Of a stretch of DNA of 55,849 nucleotides, positions 46,607-55,779 are shown in pieces. Under the pieces are notes generated by a model. The model did no database searches and had not been told where the DNA came from. It saw nothing but the letters and a program-made list of their open reading frames with translations. Positions within the stretch are counted from its first letter, which is position 1, and each line of letters begins with the position of its first letter. This DNA comes from Streptomyces albicerus (GTDB taxonomy: Bacteria; Actinomycetota; Actinomycetes; Streptomycetales; Streptomycetaceae). Both the position numbers and the translations under genes were made by a program. The stretch spans positions 1-55,849 of the forward strand of contig NZ_VWMY01000067.1 of the NCBI RefSeq assembly GCF_008905045.1, read 5' to 3'.

Positions 46607-47980
46607 GTGACCGAGATCCTGCTGCTCCTGCTCGCCCTGCTGCTCACGCTCGCCTGCGCGCTGTTCGTGGCGGCCGAGTTCTCCCTGACCACCGTCGAGC
46701 GCGGTGACCTGGAGCGGGCCGCCGAGGCGGGCGAGCGGGGCGCCGAGGGCGCGCTGAAGGCGGTGCGACGGCTGACGTTCCAGCTGTCCGGGGCCCAGCT
46801 GGGCATCACCGTCACCTCGCTGGTGATCGGCATGCTCGCCGAACCCTCGCTGGCCGTGCTCCTCCGAGGCCCCTTGGAGGCGGCAGGACTGGGCGGTGCG
46901 GCCTCGTCCGTGGCGACCGTGCTGGGCGTGGTCGTCTCCACCGTCGTCCTGATGGTGGTCGGCGAGCTGGTGCCGAAGAACTGGGCGATCTCCCGCCCGC
47001 TGGCCGTCGCCAAGGTGGTCGCGGGCCCGCAGCGCGGCTTCACGGCCGCGTTCGGCCCGTTCATCCACCATCTCAACAACACCGCGAACCGTTTCGTACG
47101 CCGTTTCGGCCTGGAGCCCGCCGAGGAGCTGGCCTCGGCCCGCAGCCCGGAGGAGCTCGTCGCGCTGGCCCAGCACTCGGCCGCCGAGGGCGCGCTGGAG
47201 GCGGACTCCGCCGAGCTGTTCGTCCGTACGCTGCACCTGGGCGAGCTGACCGCTCAGAACGTGATGACCCCGCGCGTGGACGTACGGGCCCTGGAGTCGC
47301 GGGCCACGGCCGCCGACGCCGCCGATCTCACCCATGCGACGGGCCTGTCCCGCTTCCCGGTCTACCGCGACAGCTTGGACGAGGTGGTCGGCACGGTCCA
47401 CATCCGTGACGTACTCGCCCTGGAGCCCGGCAAGCGGGCCGTCACCCCCATCACCGAGCTGGCCACGCCCCCGCTGCTGGTGCCGGACAGCCTGCCCGCC
47501 GACCGGCTCCTCGAGCGGATGCGGACGGCCCGCACGATGGCCGTCGTCATCGACGAGTACGGCGGCACGGCGGGTGTGGCGACGGTGGAGGACATCGTCG
47601 AGGAGGTCGTCGGCGAGGTGCGCGACGAGCACGATCCCGTCGAGGTCCCGGACCTGCATCCCGCGCCCGCCACCCACGACGGCCGCGCGGCCTGGGAGGC
47701 GGACGGCGGCGTACGGATCGACGAGCTGGCCGGGATAGGACTGCGGGCGCCGGAGGGACCGTACGAGACCGTGGCCGGCCTGGTCGCCACGCGGCTCGCC
47801 CGGATTCCGGCCGAGGGCGACGTGCTCGACCTGGACGGCTGGCGGCTGGACGTCCTCGAGGTCGAGCACCACCGTGCCGATCGCGTCCGCATCACCGAAC
47901 CGGCCCGGAGCACCGAACCGGCCGGCGTCACCGATCCGGGGCACGAGCCCGCCCGCCGGACCGTGGAGGAGACCCGATGA
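46607..47980 (+). CDS. CNNM/CorC-like membrane transporter (hemolysin family), first copy
   Basis: A 457-aa protein of the CNNM/CorC Mg/Co-efflux-linked family. The CNNM domain (~1-200) has four hydrophobic segments, with LLLLLALLLTLACALFVAAEF and VSTVVLMVVGELVPKNWAI. CBS pair (~205-340): VMTPRVDVRALESRA, TGLSRFPVYRDSLDEVVGTVHI and ARTMAVVIDEYGGTAGVATVEDIVEEVVGEV. The C-terminal CorC domain follows (~350-435). GTG 46607 is preceded by GGGGGTGGCAC. Three palindromic repeats lie in front. Its stop overlaps the next gene (ATGA), and both members form a heteromeric pair common in Actinobacteria. Confidence 0.9.
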   Translation: MTEILLLLLALLLTLACALFVAAEFSLTTVERGDLERAAEAGERGAEGALKAVRRLTFQLSGAQLGITVTSLVIGMLAEPSLAVLLRGPLEAAGLGGAASSVATVLGVVVSTVVLMVVGELVPKNWAISRPLAVAKVVAGPQRGFTAAFGPFIHHLNNTANRFVRRFGLEPAEELASARSPEELVALAQHSAAEGALEADSAELFVRTLHLGELTAQNVMTPRVDVRALESRATAADAADLTHATGLSRFPVYRDSLDEVVGTVHIRDVLALEPGKRAVTPITELATPPLLVPDSLPADRLLERMRTARTMAVVIDEYGGTAGVATVEDIVEEVVGEVRDEHDPVEVPDLHPAPATHDGRAAWEADGGVRIDELAGIGLRAPEGPYETVAGLVATRLARIPAEGDVLDLDGWRLDVLEVEHHRADRVRITEPARSTEPAGVTDPGHEPARRTVEETR

Positions 47981-49008
47981 GCACGATGACGACCGTTCAG
48001 CTCGCCATCGGCGCTCTGACCCTGCTGACCAACGCGTTCTTCGTCGGCGCGGAGTTCGCCCTGATCTCCGTGCGCCGGAGCCAGATCGAACCGCTGTCCC
48101 AGGAGGGCAACAAGCGGGCCCGGATGACCCTGTGGGGTCTGCGGCACATCTCCGCGATGATGGCGACCGCCCAACTCGGCATCACGGTCTCGTCGTTGGT
48201 GCTCGGCGCGGTCGCGGAACCGGCCATCGCGCATCTGCTGGAGCCGGCCTTCGAGGCGGCCCACATCCCGCACGCCCTCGTCCACCCGATCGCCTTCGTG
48301 ATCGCGCTCACCGTGGCGACGTATCTGCACATGCTGATCGGCGAGATGGTTCCGAAGAACCTCGCGCTCGCCGCGCCGGTGCCGACCGCGCTGCTGCTCG
48401 GCCCGCCCCTGGTGGCCCTCACCCGGGCGCTGAAGCCGGTCGTCTTCGGCATCAACGCCTTCGCCAACGCCCTGCTGAAGCTGCTGCGGGTCGAGGCCAG
48501 GGACGAGGTGGAGTCGGCCTTCACGGACGACCAGCTCGCCCGTATGGTCGTCGACTCCAGCCAGGCGGGGCTGCTGTCGGCCGCGGACGGCGAACGGCTG
48601 CGCGACGCCCTGGAGCTGGGCACCCGCCCGGTCGGCGAGATCCTCGTCCCGGCCCAGCGGATGCGCACGGTCCCCCACGCCGTCACCCCGGCGCAGCTGG
48701 AGCGGGCGGCCGCCGAGGCCGGCTACTCCCGTTTCCCGGTGACGGGCGAGGACGGCACGCTGCTCGGCTACCTCCACATCAAGGACACGCTCGGCGTCGC
48801 CGACCGCGACCGTCCCTTCCCCCGTACCGCCCTGCATCCCGTCACCCGCGTCCGCATCGACACCCCGCTCGACGACACCCTCACCGCTCTGCGCGCCACG
48901 GGCAGCCACCTGGCCGCGGTCACCGGCGAGTCGGGCAAGGTCCTCGGCTTCGTCACGATGGAGGACGTGCTGTCGGAGCTGGTGGGGCCGTCTCCGGCGG
49001 GGGTCTGA
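47977..49008 (+). CDS. CNNM/CBS membrane protein, second copy without CorC domain
   Basis: A 343-aa paralogue of the upstream protein. The CNNM domain has LAIGALTLLTNAFFVGAEFALI, ISAMMATAQLGITVSSLVLG and YLHMLIGEMVPKNLALAAP. The CBS pair ends in LGFVTMEDVLSELVG at the C-terminus; the CorC domain of the first copy is missing. The two are translated from one transcript (ATGA) and probably assemble together in the membrane. Substrate: Mg or Co ions by family, not shown here. Confidence 0.92.
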   Translation: MSTMTTVQLAIGALTLLTNAFFVGAEFALISVRRSQIEPLSQEGNKRARMTLWGLRHISAMMATAQLGITVSSLVLGAVAEPAIAHLLEPAFEAAHIPHALVHPIAFVIALTVATYLHMLIGEMVPKNLALAAPVPTALLLGPPLVALTRALKPVVFGINAFANALLKLLRVEARDEVESAFTDDQLARMVVDSSQAGLLSAADGERLRDALELGTRPVGEILVPAQRMRTVPHAVTPAQLERAAAEAGYSRFPVTGEDGTLLGYLHIKDTLGVADRDRPFPRTALHPVTRVRIDTPLDDTLTALRATGSHLAAVTGESGKVLGFVTMEDVLSELVGPSPAGV

Positions 49009-49186
49009 CGGGCTCCGGCGACTGTGACGCTCCTGTTGCCGGAGATGTGGCTTCCGTCACAGGCGAAGTGATCGTCTCCTGCTGAACTCGGCGGATGAGA
49101 AGTCCGGCAGGTGCAGTACCAGGCGCTTTACGTGCCAGCCACCCCGAGCCGCTCCCCGCGCCCGGCCACTGGGGGCCGAGGTGGTG

Positions 49187-49684
49187 ATGCTCTGGCTGCT
49201 GGTGCTCATGGCGGTCGCGTGCATCACCGCCGTCGTCCTCCTCGGCCGGGGGTTCGGAGCTCTCGGCCGGCGCGGCATACGGCGCTCGGGCCCCGGCGTA
49301 CTGCTGCGCAGTCTCGCCTGCGTCGCGGGCGGGGCGGCGCTCGTCCTGTACGTCTGGGGCATGCTGCACGTCGCCCTGGTGATCCTGGACGCGGAGGACG
49401 GCGGCACCGACTCGGCGCCGATCCGGCCCTGCCGTACGGCGGGCTGGGTGGAGCGGGAGCGGAGTAACGGGGGCATCGTCGACTACACGGTGGACTACAT
49501 CCCCCTCCGGTTCGTGTGCGAGACGCAGGGCGGTGGGAGCTACGCCCCCGACCGCGTGCCCGGCTATCTGAACCCCGCCGTCCTGGGCATCGGCCTGACC
49601 GCCGTCGGCCTCGCCGTCGCCGCGGCCCTGGAGTCGGAATACCGGGCCAGGGCCGAGCACAAAAAGGGCAGCGGCAGGTCCTAG
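49187..49684 (+). CDS. Hypothetical membrane protein
   Basis: A ~165-aa protein with three hydrophobic segments: LWLLVLMAVACITAVVLLG, LACVAGGAALVLYVWGMLHVALVIL and near the end LGIGLTAVGLAVAAAL. Between them is a ~65-residue outer loop with two Cys (RPCRTAGWVE; PLRFVCETQ) that may form a disulfide. The tail is basic (RARAEHKKGSGRS). I do not recognise the family. ATG 49187 has GAGG five bases before; two GTG codons at 49181 and 49184 precede it in frame. Confidence 0.75.
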   Translation: MLWLLVLMAVACITAVVLLGRGFGALGRRGIRRSGPGVLLRSLACVAGGAALVLYVWGMLHVALVILDAEDGGTDSAPIRPCRTAGWVERERSNGGIVDYTVDYIPLRFVCETQGGGSYAPDRVPGYLNPAVLGIGLTAVGLAVAAALESEYRARAEHKKGSGRS

Positions 49685-49826
49685 GAGTCCCTGGCGGGGC
49701 CTACGGGTGCGACGGCGGGGGCGACGGCATGGCCTCCGCCACAGTGCCCGCAACCTGCTGCGACTATCGTGGCGACGCGAATCGAACATGGAGTAGATCG
49801 CGGAAGGCCGGGGAAGGGCGCGCGCA

Positions 49827-51443
49827 GTGTCGGACGAAGGGCGGCTGGTCGCCGGGCGGTACCGGTTGATCGAGCGGATCGGCCGCGGTGGCATGGGCAC
49901 CGTGTGGCGTGCCGAGGACGAGGTCCTCAGCCGGGAGATCGCGCTCAAGCGGCTGCACGTCCAGCGGCACCTCACCGAGGACGAGCTGGCCACCGTCTAC
50001 GAACGCACCCGCCGCGAAGCGCGCAGCGCGGCCCGTATCGCCCACCCGAACGTGGTCGTCGTCCATGACGTCGTGGACGACGAGGGGCTCCCCTGCATCG
50101 TCATGGAGTACGTGCACGGCACCACCCTCGCCGCGCTCCTCAAGGGCGGCGGGACCGTGCCGCCCGGCGAGGCCGCCCGCGTCGGCCTCGGCATGATCGC
50201 CGCACTGCGGGCCGCCCACGCCGCCGGAGTACTGCACCGCGACGTCAAGCCCGGCAACGTACTGCTGGGCGCCGGCGGCCGCGTCGTCCTCACCGACTTC
50301 GGCATCGCCATGGCGACCGGCACCTCCACGCTGACCAAGACCGGCGAGATCATCGGCTCGATCGACTACATAGCGCCCGAGCGCATGAAGGGCCAGAAGC
50401 CGGGCCCCACCGCGGACCTCTGGGCGCTGGGCGCGACCCTCTACCAGTCCGTCGAGGGACGGCCCCCGTTCCGCAAGGACACGGCGATGGAGACCGCGTA
50501 CGCCATCGCCGTCGACCCCCTCTCCCCCATGAAGCAGGCCGGGCCGCTCGAACCCCTCATCGAGATGCTGCTGGCCAAGGAGCCGGACGAGCGTCCGACG
50601 GCGGAGGAGACGGAGCGGGCGCTGCGGGTGGTGGCGTCTCGGACGCCGAGCGCCGCGACGGAGGCCGCGTGGGCGTCGGCCGTGCCGGGGTCGACGGTGA
50701 CGGGGCCGACGAGTCCGGTCGGTGCCACCGGTTCCTTGGGTGCGACGACCGCCGATTCGGGGCCGCAGTCGGGGTCGGGGCGCGGATCGATGCCGCCCGC
50801 TCCCGCTCCCGCACCCACCGGTACGGGCAGCCGCCGAGGCCGGGGGCGGCGCACGGTCGTCCGGAGCGCCGTGACCGTGGTCGCCGTGGCCGTGGCCGTG
50901 GCGGGCGGGCTCTACGCGATGTCGGACGGCGACGGCGGCGGGAGGCGGGGCACGGAGACGGCGCCCTCCGCCACCGCGTCCGTGCCGCCGCAGCCCGTTC
51001 CCGAGGGATTCCACCTGGTCAGGGAGAAGGAGATGGGCGTCTCCTTCCCCGTCCCGGACGGCTGGAAGCGCGGCGACAAGGCGACCGCCGAACAGGTCAA
51101 GTACATCGACAAGTCGGGCCTCGTCGAGCTCACCATCGGCACCGTGAACCCCGCGGGCCCGAACCCCATCTCCCACTTCGAGAACATCGAGGCGAACACC
51201 AAGCTCAACTACCCCACGTCGTATCGGAAGCTGCGCATGCTGCGCACCACGTTCCGGGGGAAGCCCGCGGCGGTCTGGGAGTTCACCTTCGAGGGAAAGG
51301 TCCGGACGTTCCGCGCCATCGACTTCGGCTTCGGCGAGGAGGGCGGCACGGAGTACGACATCTACCTCTCGGCGCCGGAAGCCCGATGGGACGAGTACCG
51401 TCCTGTCTTCGACACGGCCAAGCAGGGCTTCCGCGTCGGCTGA
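49827..51443 (+). CDS. Membrane Ser/Thr protein kinase with outer PsbP-like domain
   Basis: A 538-aa Hanks-type kinase. Kinase domain ~1-270: RIGRGGMGTVWRAEDEVL, Lys in EIALKRLH, VLHRDVKPGNVLL, LTDFGIAMATG, and APERMKGQKPGPTADLWALG. The linker is Ser/Thr/Gly/Pro-rich (~275-345). The TM helix is SAVTVVAVAVAVAGGLYAM. The outer domain (~385-538) reads PEGFHLVREKEMGVSFPVPDGWKRGD and ends in RWDEYRPVFDTAKQGFRVG, resembling PsbP/DUF1795-like domains. It senses an unknown outside signal. GTG 49827 is in frame with the typical SDEGRLVAGRYRLIERIG start. It may act with the PP2C phosphatases. Confidence 0.92.
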   Translation: MSDEGRLVAGRYRLIERIGRGGMGTVWRAEDEVLSREIALKRLHVQRHLTEDELATVYERTRREARSAARIAHPNVVVVHDVVDDEGLPCIVMEYVHGTTLAALLKGGGTVPPGEAARVGLGMIAALRAAHAAGVLHRDVKPGNVLLGAGGRVVLTDFGIAMATGTSTLTKTGEIIGSIDYIAPERMKGQKPGPTADLWALGATLYQSVEGRPPFRKDTAMETAYAIAVDPLSPMKQAGPLEPLIEMLLAKEPDERPTAEETERALRVVASRTPSAATEAAWASAVPGSTVTGPTSPVGATGSLGATTADSGPQSGSGRGSMPPAPAPAPTGTGSRRGRGRRTVVRSAVTVVAVAVAVAGGLYAMSDGDGGGRRGTETAPSATASVPPQPVPEGFHLVREKEMGVSFPVPDGWKRGDKATAEQVKYIDKSGLVELTIGTVNPAGPNPISHFENIEANTKLNYPTSYRKLRMLRTTFRGKPAAVWEFTFEGKVRTFRAIDFGFGEEGGTEYDIYLSAPEARWDEYRPVFDTAKQGFRVG

Positions 51444-51469
51444 CGACGGCGGGCGGAAATCCCGGGCCG

Positions 51470-52237
51470 TCAGCCGTGGCGGTGCTCCGGCGGGGCAGGG
51501 GCCGGTGCCGGGATGGTCGCGGTGTCGAAGTCGCCCGCGATGATCCGCGTGGCGAGGTCCGCGAGGCGCAGGTGATGGGCCCGCGCGTACGAGCGGAACA
51601 CGGCGAAGGCGTCGTCCACCGAACTGTTCCAGCGCTCCGCCAGTACGCCCTTGACCTGTTCGACCAGGATGCGACTGGTGAGCGCGCTCTCCAGCTGGCT
51701 GTTCTCGACGTGCGACTGTTCCAGCGTGCGCTGCTGGAGGATCGCGATGGTGGCCACGTCGGCGAGCGCCTGGGCGAGTGCGATGTCGCCGTCGCCGAGG
51801 CGGTGCGCTGTGGTCTGGAAGAGGTTGAGCGCGCCGACGACCCGGTTGCGCAGGCGCAGCGGAAGCGCGTGCGTGGTCACGTACCCCGTCTCGCGGGCCC
51901 GTATGGCGAAGTGCGGCCAGGGCGCCGTCGTCTCCGGGTGCGTCAGGTCGATGTTCGTGCGGGCCGCGCCGGTGCGGTAGCACTCCAGGCACGGGCCCTG
52001 GTCCTGCTGGAGCGCGAACAGTTCCAGCAGGCGCGTGTGCTCGTCCGACGCGGCGATGATCTGCAGCTCGCCGTGCGCGTCCACGAGCAGGATGCCGGCC
52101 GCCGAGACGTCGAGCAGCTCGACGCAGCGCGCGGACAGCCGTTGCAGCAGGTCGATGACGTCGAAGTCCTCGACGAGGGAGTCCGCGACCTCCACGAAGG
52201 TCTCGGCCAGACGTTGTTCGCGGGCCATGCCGATCAT
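51470..52237 (-). CDS. GAF-ANTAR domain regulator (second in operon)
   Basis: A 255-aa protein. GAF-like sensor (~15-165): ADSLVEDFDVIDLLQRLSARCVELLDVSAAGILLVDAHG region, LALQQDQGPCLECYRTGAARTN region. The RNA-binding ANTAR domain (~180-235): SALTSRILVEQVKGVLAERWNSSVDDAFAVFRSYARAHHLRLADLATRIIAG region. ANTAR proteins prevent transcription termination by binding two-hairpin RNA. Its ATG overlaps the upstream GAF-ANTAR stop (ATGA). Confidence 0.93.
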   Translation of the reverse strand: MIGMAREQRLAETFVEVADSLVEDFDVIDLLQRLSARCVELLDVSAAGILLVDAHGELQIIAASDEHTRLLELFALQQDQGPCLECYRTGAARTNIDLTHPETTAPWPHFAIRARETGYVTTHALPLRLRNRVVGALNLFQTTAHRLGDGDIALAQALADVATIAILQQRTLEQSHVENSQLESALTSRILVEQVKGVLAERWNSSVDDAFAVFRSYARAHHLRLADLATRIIAGDFDTATIPAPAPAPPEHRHG

Positions 52238-53091
52238 TCCTTTCCACCGTCGGGCGAGTACGGCCCGTTCGTGTCGTCACCGAAGTCGTCGAAGCTGTCA
52301 AGGTCGTTGAAGCGGAGTCTGCGGGCGACCACGTCGTCCGCGATCTCCCCGAGAGGGCGCTCGCTGCCGTAGGCGTGGGCCCGCAGGCGCAGGAAGGCCT
52401 CCTCCATCGGCACGTCGAGCTGCACGCTGATCATTCCCGTGGCCTGGTGCACCGCCGCGCGGTGCAGTCGCGGCGGCCACTCCAGGAACGCGCCGAGCAC
52501 CGGGCGGCCATCCCCGTTCCCGTCCCCGTTCCCATCCCCGCCCCGCTTCCCTCGCCGGTCCCCGTTCAGGAACGCGCCGGTCAGCGCGGCGGCCAGGGCC
52601 GTGGCGTCCGCGCACTGCTGCACGGTCATCCTCCGGTCCTCGTCGCAGAGCACGGTCAGTACGCCCAGCCGGATGGCCCCGACACCCAGCGGGAAGCAGC
52701 ACACTCCGTGAATGCCCATCTCCCGCGCGGTCGGCAGCAGCGCGGGCCACCGGTCGGGCCGTACCCGGTCCAGGTCCGGTTCCATGACGGGTGTCCCGGT
52801 GCGCACCGCGTCCGGGCCCGGGCCCTCGCCCAGCGTGAACTGGAGTTCCTCAAAACGCGCGCTCACCTCGGGATAGCACCAGAGTGGCTCCGCCGTCCGG
52901 CTGTCGCCCACGAGCAGCGACAGCGCGACGCCCTCGGCGCCCAGCGCCAGCGCGCACGCCCGAGCCGGATCACCGCGCCCGCCGAGGCGCAGCGACCGGA
53001 GGACGTCGGCCATGCCGTCGCTGATCACCGGTTTCCGTTCCGCCGCGGCCGGGATCCTCGGAGCGAGGCACTGACCGGCCTGTTCCCCCAC
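52234..53091 (-). CDS. GAF-ANTAR domain regulator (first in operon)
   Basis: A 285-aa protein with a GAF sensor (~35-185; RACALALGAEGVALSLLVGDSR, FTLGEGPGPDAVRTGTPVM, HGVCCFPLGVGAIRLGVLTVL) and ANTAR region (~210-265; LHRAAVHQATGMISVQLDVPMEEAFLRLRAHAYGSERPLGEIADDVV region). An insertion GGDGNGDGNGDG (from ~6-bp/12-bp repeats at 52505-52540) lies between the two domains. The start may be GTG 53091, with the STAS stop one base before (TAG-G-GTG), or ATG 53013. It is followed by a second GAF-ANTAR gene. Confidence 0.9.
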   Translation of the reverse strand: MGEQAGQCLAPRIPAAAERKPVISDGMADVLRSLRLGGRGDPARACALALGAEGVALSLLVGDSRTAEPLWCYPEVSARFEELQFTLGEGPGPDAVRTGTPVMEPDLDRVRPDRWPALLPTAREMGIHGVCCFPLGVGAIRLGVLTVLCDEDRRMTVQQCADATALAAALTGAFLNGDRRGKRGGDGNGDGNGDGRPVLGAFLEWPPRLHRAAVHQATGMISVQLDVPMEEAFLRLRAHAYGSERPLGEIADDVVARRLRFNDLDSFDDFGDDTNGPYSPDGGKE

Positions 53092-53092
53092 C

Positions 53093-53476
53093 CTACGCGG
53101 ATCGGTCCGTCACCGTGCTCCGCTCTTCCCAGCCGTCGGCGGGCACGCCCCGCCAGGCGTCCTGGGCACTCGCGTACCGGGGAAACCGGTCCACGACAGC
53201 GCCGGCCCGGAACACGAGACTCACGCAGGGGCGGGCGTAGACGACCCGCGTCCACCCGCGCCGCTCCCGGCAGTCGTCCCACGCCGCGCACAACGGGTCC
53301 AGGGCGCTGCCGTCCATGAACGTCACGTCGCTCAGGTCGACGATGAGGAAGAGGCGCCCGCCGCCCTGGCGGACATCCTCCAGGTCGTGGGCGAAGCCCG
53401 GGGCGGTCGTCAGGTCCAGCTCGCCGCGCGCCCGGACCACACGGCACTCGTCGAACAGGCTGGGATGCGGGCCCAT
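53093..53476 (-). CDS. STAS-domain protein (anti-anti-sigma-like)
   Basis: A 127-aa STAS domain protein: RVVRARGELDLTTAPGFAHDL, LFLIVDLSDVTFMDGSALDPLCAAWDD. In the phosphorylation loop the usual Asp-Ser of anti-anti-sigma factors reads MDGSALD with Gly-Ser, so a Ser is near the position but the register is unusual. ATG 53476 has GAGGAG nine bases before; ATG 53485 is possible. It heads a STAS-GAF/ANTAR-GAF/ANTAR operon. It could be a target of the PP2C phosphatases elsewhere in the window, which is inference. Confidence 0.87.
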   Translation of the reverse strand: MGPHPSLFDECRVVRARGELDLTTAPGFAHDLEDVRQGGGRLFLIVDLSDVTFMDGSALDPLCAAWDDCRERRGWTRVVYARPCVSLVFRAGAVVDRFPRYASAQDAWRGVPADGWEERSTVTDRSA

Positions 53477-54216
53477 GTGCCCCATCTCCTCTGTCTGTGG
53501 AGCGGCTGTCCGTGGGGCGGTGCCGTGGCAGCTCCGTGGAGCAGCGCTCCGGGGTGGCTTTCGCCTTGCGCAGGGCCTCTGTTGCGCGGAACGGGACTTC
53601 ACGGAGAGGGCCGGGGGCACGGGCTGCCGCACGGCGAGGGTACTGCCGGAGAGGAACCGCCTGCCGAGCAGCTTCCGCTATCCGCGGAGAGGGCCTTCGA
53701 AGAGGCCGTACTTGGCCGTACGTGACCGGTTCCTGACGGCTCGGGACCAAAGCCGCAAGATCCGCGCGGGAGTTGACACGGACCGCAACCTCGCAAACCG
53801 TACGCTCTCCGCCGCCCTCTTTCCCTGCGGGCGGGGTACGGTGGGGGAACCGAGGGCATGTCGTACACCGGTGTTCGAGCCGGTCTCGTCCTCGGCGCAC
53901 GACGACGCCGGGCCGTTCGGCGCCCGGGGCAGGGTCCGCCCGATGACGGCCGAAGCTGTTCACGTTCCGCCGGTTCCGACCGCCCGCCAGGGCGCCACGA
54001 GACCCTGACCGCACCCTTCGCAGCGAGTCACGGAACCACTGAGTCGCCGATTCGCCGGCTCACGGAACCACCAAGGCACCGGGGCACTGAGGCCGAGGAG
54101 TCGCCTGTCACCCGGCTCGACCGAGCCGCCCGAGAAGAGAACCAGTTCAGACCCGCGGTCAGTCGCGAACGAACCACCGGCACACCGCACTCGTGCCCCC
54201 AGACAGGAGCGCCTCC
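53477..54216. other. 740-bp region without a convincing gene
   Basis: Contains a TTGACA motif in plus direction near 53776, a possible promoter, and a 12-bp repeat tcacggaaccac at ~54027 and ~54060. Small reading frames here have poor codon bias and no family signature. A short frame at 53871-54008 (GTG start, 45 aa) has Streptomyces-like codon use but no recognisable features. Confidence 0.6.
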
Positions 54217-54639
54217 ATGACCACCGTACCCGTCCTCGAACCCCTGCCGTCTCTGCCCCTCGCCCGCCTGCGGCTGGCCCCGCACAGCTCCCTGCCGCGG
54301 CGCATCGACGGGGCGTGGTGGCCCCACTCACGTGATCTGCTGGCCGAACTTCCCTTGTTGATCGGCGCATTGCCGCGTACGTGGGGACAGATCACCGGCG
54401 TCACCGTGAACACGGCGATGTGGTCGGCCTCGCCCGGCCGGATGCTCGTCGCCAACCACGTCGTACGGCTGCGCCGGACGTCCGGAGCGCACGACCGGCA
54501 CACCATCTGCCTGCTCAGCCCGGGCCGGGGCCGCTGGGACCTGCTGGTCGTACCCCCGGAGGTCGACGCGGCGGACGCGGGGCCCCTGATGGAGGCCGCG
54601 GCGGCGGACCCGGCGGAGGGCACGCACTCACTTCGCTGA
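54217..54639 (+). CDS. DUF5994 family protein
   Basis: A 140-aa protein with RLRLAPHSSLPRRIDGAWWPHSRDLLAELPLLIGAL, VTVNTAMWSASPGRM and DRHTICLLSPGRGRWDLLVVPPE. These are the DUF5994 hallmarks of Streptomyces; several copies occur per genome, often with ANTAR and STAS genes. Function unknown. ATG 54217 has AGGAG eight bases upstream. Confidence 0.9.
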   Translation: MTTVPVLEPLPSLPLARLRLAPHSSLPRRIDGAWWPHSRDLLAELPLLIGALPRTWGQITGVTVNTAMWSASPGRMLVANHVVRLRRTSGAHDRHTICLLSPGRGRWDLLVVPPEVDAADAGPLMEAAAADPAEGTHSLR

Positions 54640-54716
54640 TGGCTCCATTCCTCGCTGATCGGTTCCGATCCGACGGCCCGCCCACGCGGTGGCGTCGGGT
54701 CGTCGGGTGCGCGGAG

Positions 54717-55358
54717 TCACTGCAGTGGCCTGCGGATCCATACCTCGCGAGCGGCTGCTTCCCGGCCGGTGCCGGCACGGGAACCGGAGCCCGAACCGAC
54801 GTCTGAGACGGCGCGGGGATCCAGGACACCGAGTCTCGACCATCCCCAGGCCCGCAAGGTCTCCTCGGCCGCGCTCCTCGGGCCGCTGTCGCCGTCGTCG
54901 CCTCCACTGTCATCGCCTCCGCTGTCGTCGGGCCGCTCCACGGCCGCGACGACCAGATCGGCGTCGAGCCGGCTCAGCAGCCGTTTGCCCAGGAGGGTCG
55001 CGATGCCGAGGCGGCGGTGGGCCGGCAGCACCATCAGTTCGGCGAGCAGGAACGTACGGCCCGAGGCGGTCAGTTCCTCGATGTCCGTCGGCAGCTCCCC
55101 GCCGAAGCCCGACCACCACTCGCCGGTACGGTCCACCCGGAATCCGTACGCGCAGCCGACCAGCCCGCCCGCGTCGGCGACCACCATGTCGAACCCGGGT
55201 CGCTGCACATGCTGCTCGAAGCGGCTCAGAAAGCCCTGGCGGTCGCGGTATTCGGCGCCCGCGGCACCCCGGTACGCCGTGACGTACACGTCCGCGACGG
55301 CGCTCCGCTGCTGCTCGGCCTGCCACCGGGACAGCCTGCGCAAGTACACCTCTGCCAT
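54717..55358 (-). CDS. GNAT family N-acetyltransferase
   Basis: A 213-aa acetyltransferase. Motif A: FLLAELMVLPAHRRLGIATLLGKRLL, with the R-R-x-G-I-A acetyl-CoA loop. The preceding GCAYGFRVDRTGEWWSGFGGEL and the C-terminal TLRAWGWSRLG complete the fold. Between the last strands is an Asp/Gly/Ser repeat (DDSGGDDSGGDDGDSG) from 15-bp repeats at about 54886-54945. ATG 55358 has GGGGGAGG six bases before; a longer reading to 55490 is not supported. Confidence 0.9.
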   Translation of the reverse strand: MAEVYLRRLSRWQAEQQRSAVADVYVTAYRGAAGAEYRDRQGFLSRFEQHVQRPGFDMVVADAGGLVGCAYGFRVDRTGEWWSGFGGELPTDIEELTASGRTFLLAELMVLPAHRRLGIATLLGKRLLSRLDADLVVAAVERPDDSGGDDSGGDDGDSGPRSAAEETLRAWGWSRLGVLDPRAVSDVGSGSGSRAGTGREAAAREVWIRRPLQ

Positions 55359-55779
55359 ACGGGCCTCCCCCGGCCGCGGGACGGGTACCCCCGGACTCGG
55401 CATCGTGTCAGCAGGAGCCGCCGGGGTAAACCGGGCGTCGGGATCAGGTGGGTGACGCCCGGCGACCGATGGTCCCGCGGGGCTGTCCACGGGCGCCCAC
55501 GTGGCCTAGGCTCGGAGTCGAGTGATGAATGAGGCTCTTCGCGAGCCTGGTCACGGTTTCGAAGTCGCGATCTCCGACTTCCCGCGCGCCCCCTGTCCCC
55601 GGGCGCCATCCGCCCCCTGACCCCGGGCGCCAGGCCGAGGCGGTCGCCACCGCCGAGACAACTCCCGTACACCCGGCGCCTCTTCGTGGCCGGGCCCCTG
55701 TCCACGTGTCCCTTTCGGACCCCGCCGCGGTGCACTCCCGCGTACCGCCGCGACCCGACGAGGGATTCCATGCCCTGCC
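55359..55779. other. Gene-free region before the window end
   Basis: Holds a small hairpin AGGCTC-ttcgc-GAGCCT near 55531 and high-GC sequence; I see no gene with good codon bias on either strand. Confidence 0.55.

Noticed and set aside
49764..52301. An 845-residue minus-strand frame
   Set aside because: It runs antisense through the Ser/Thr kinase gene and out of frame through the GAF-ANTAR gene; low-complexity Arg/Gly composition.
53599..53868. Small minus-strand frame in the 740-bp gap
   Set aside because: Poor codon bias, Pro/Arg/Ser-rich composition and no ribosome binding site.
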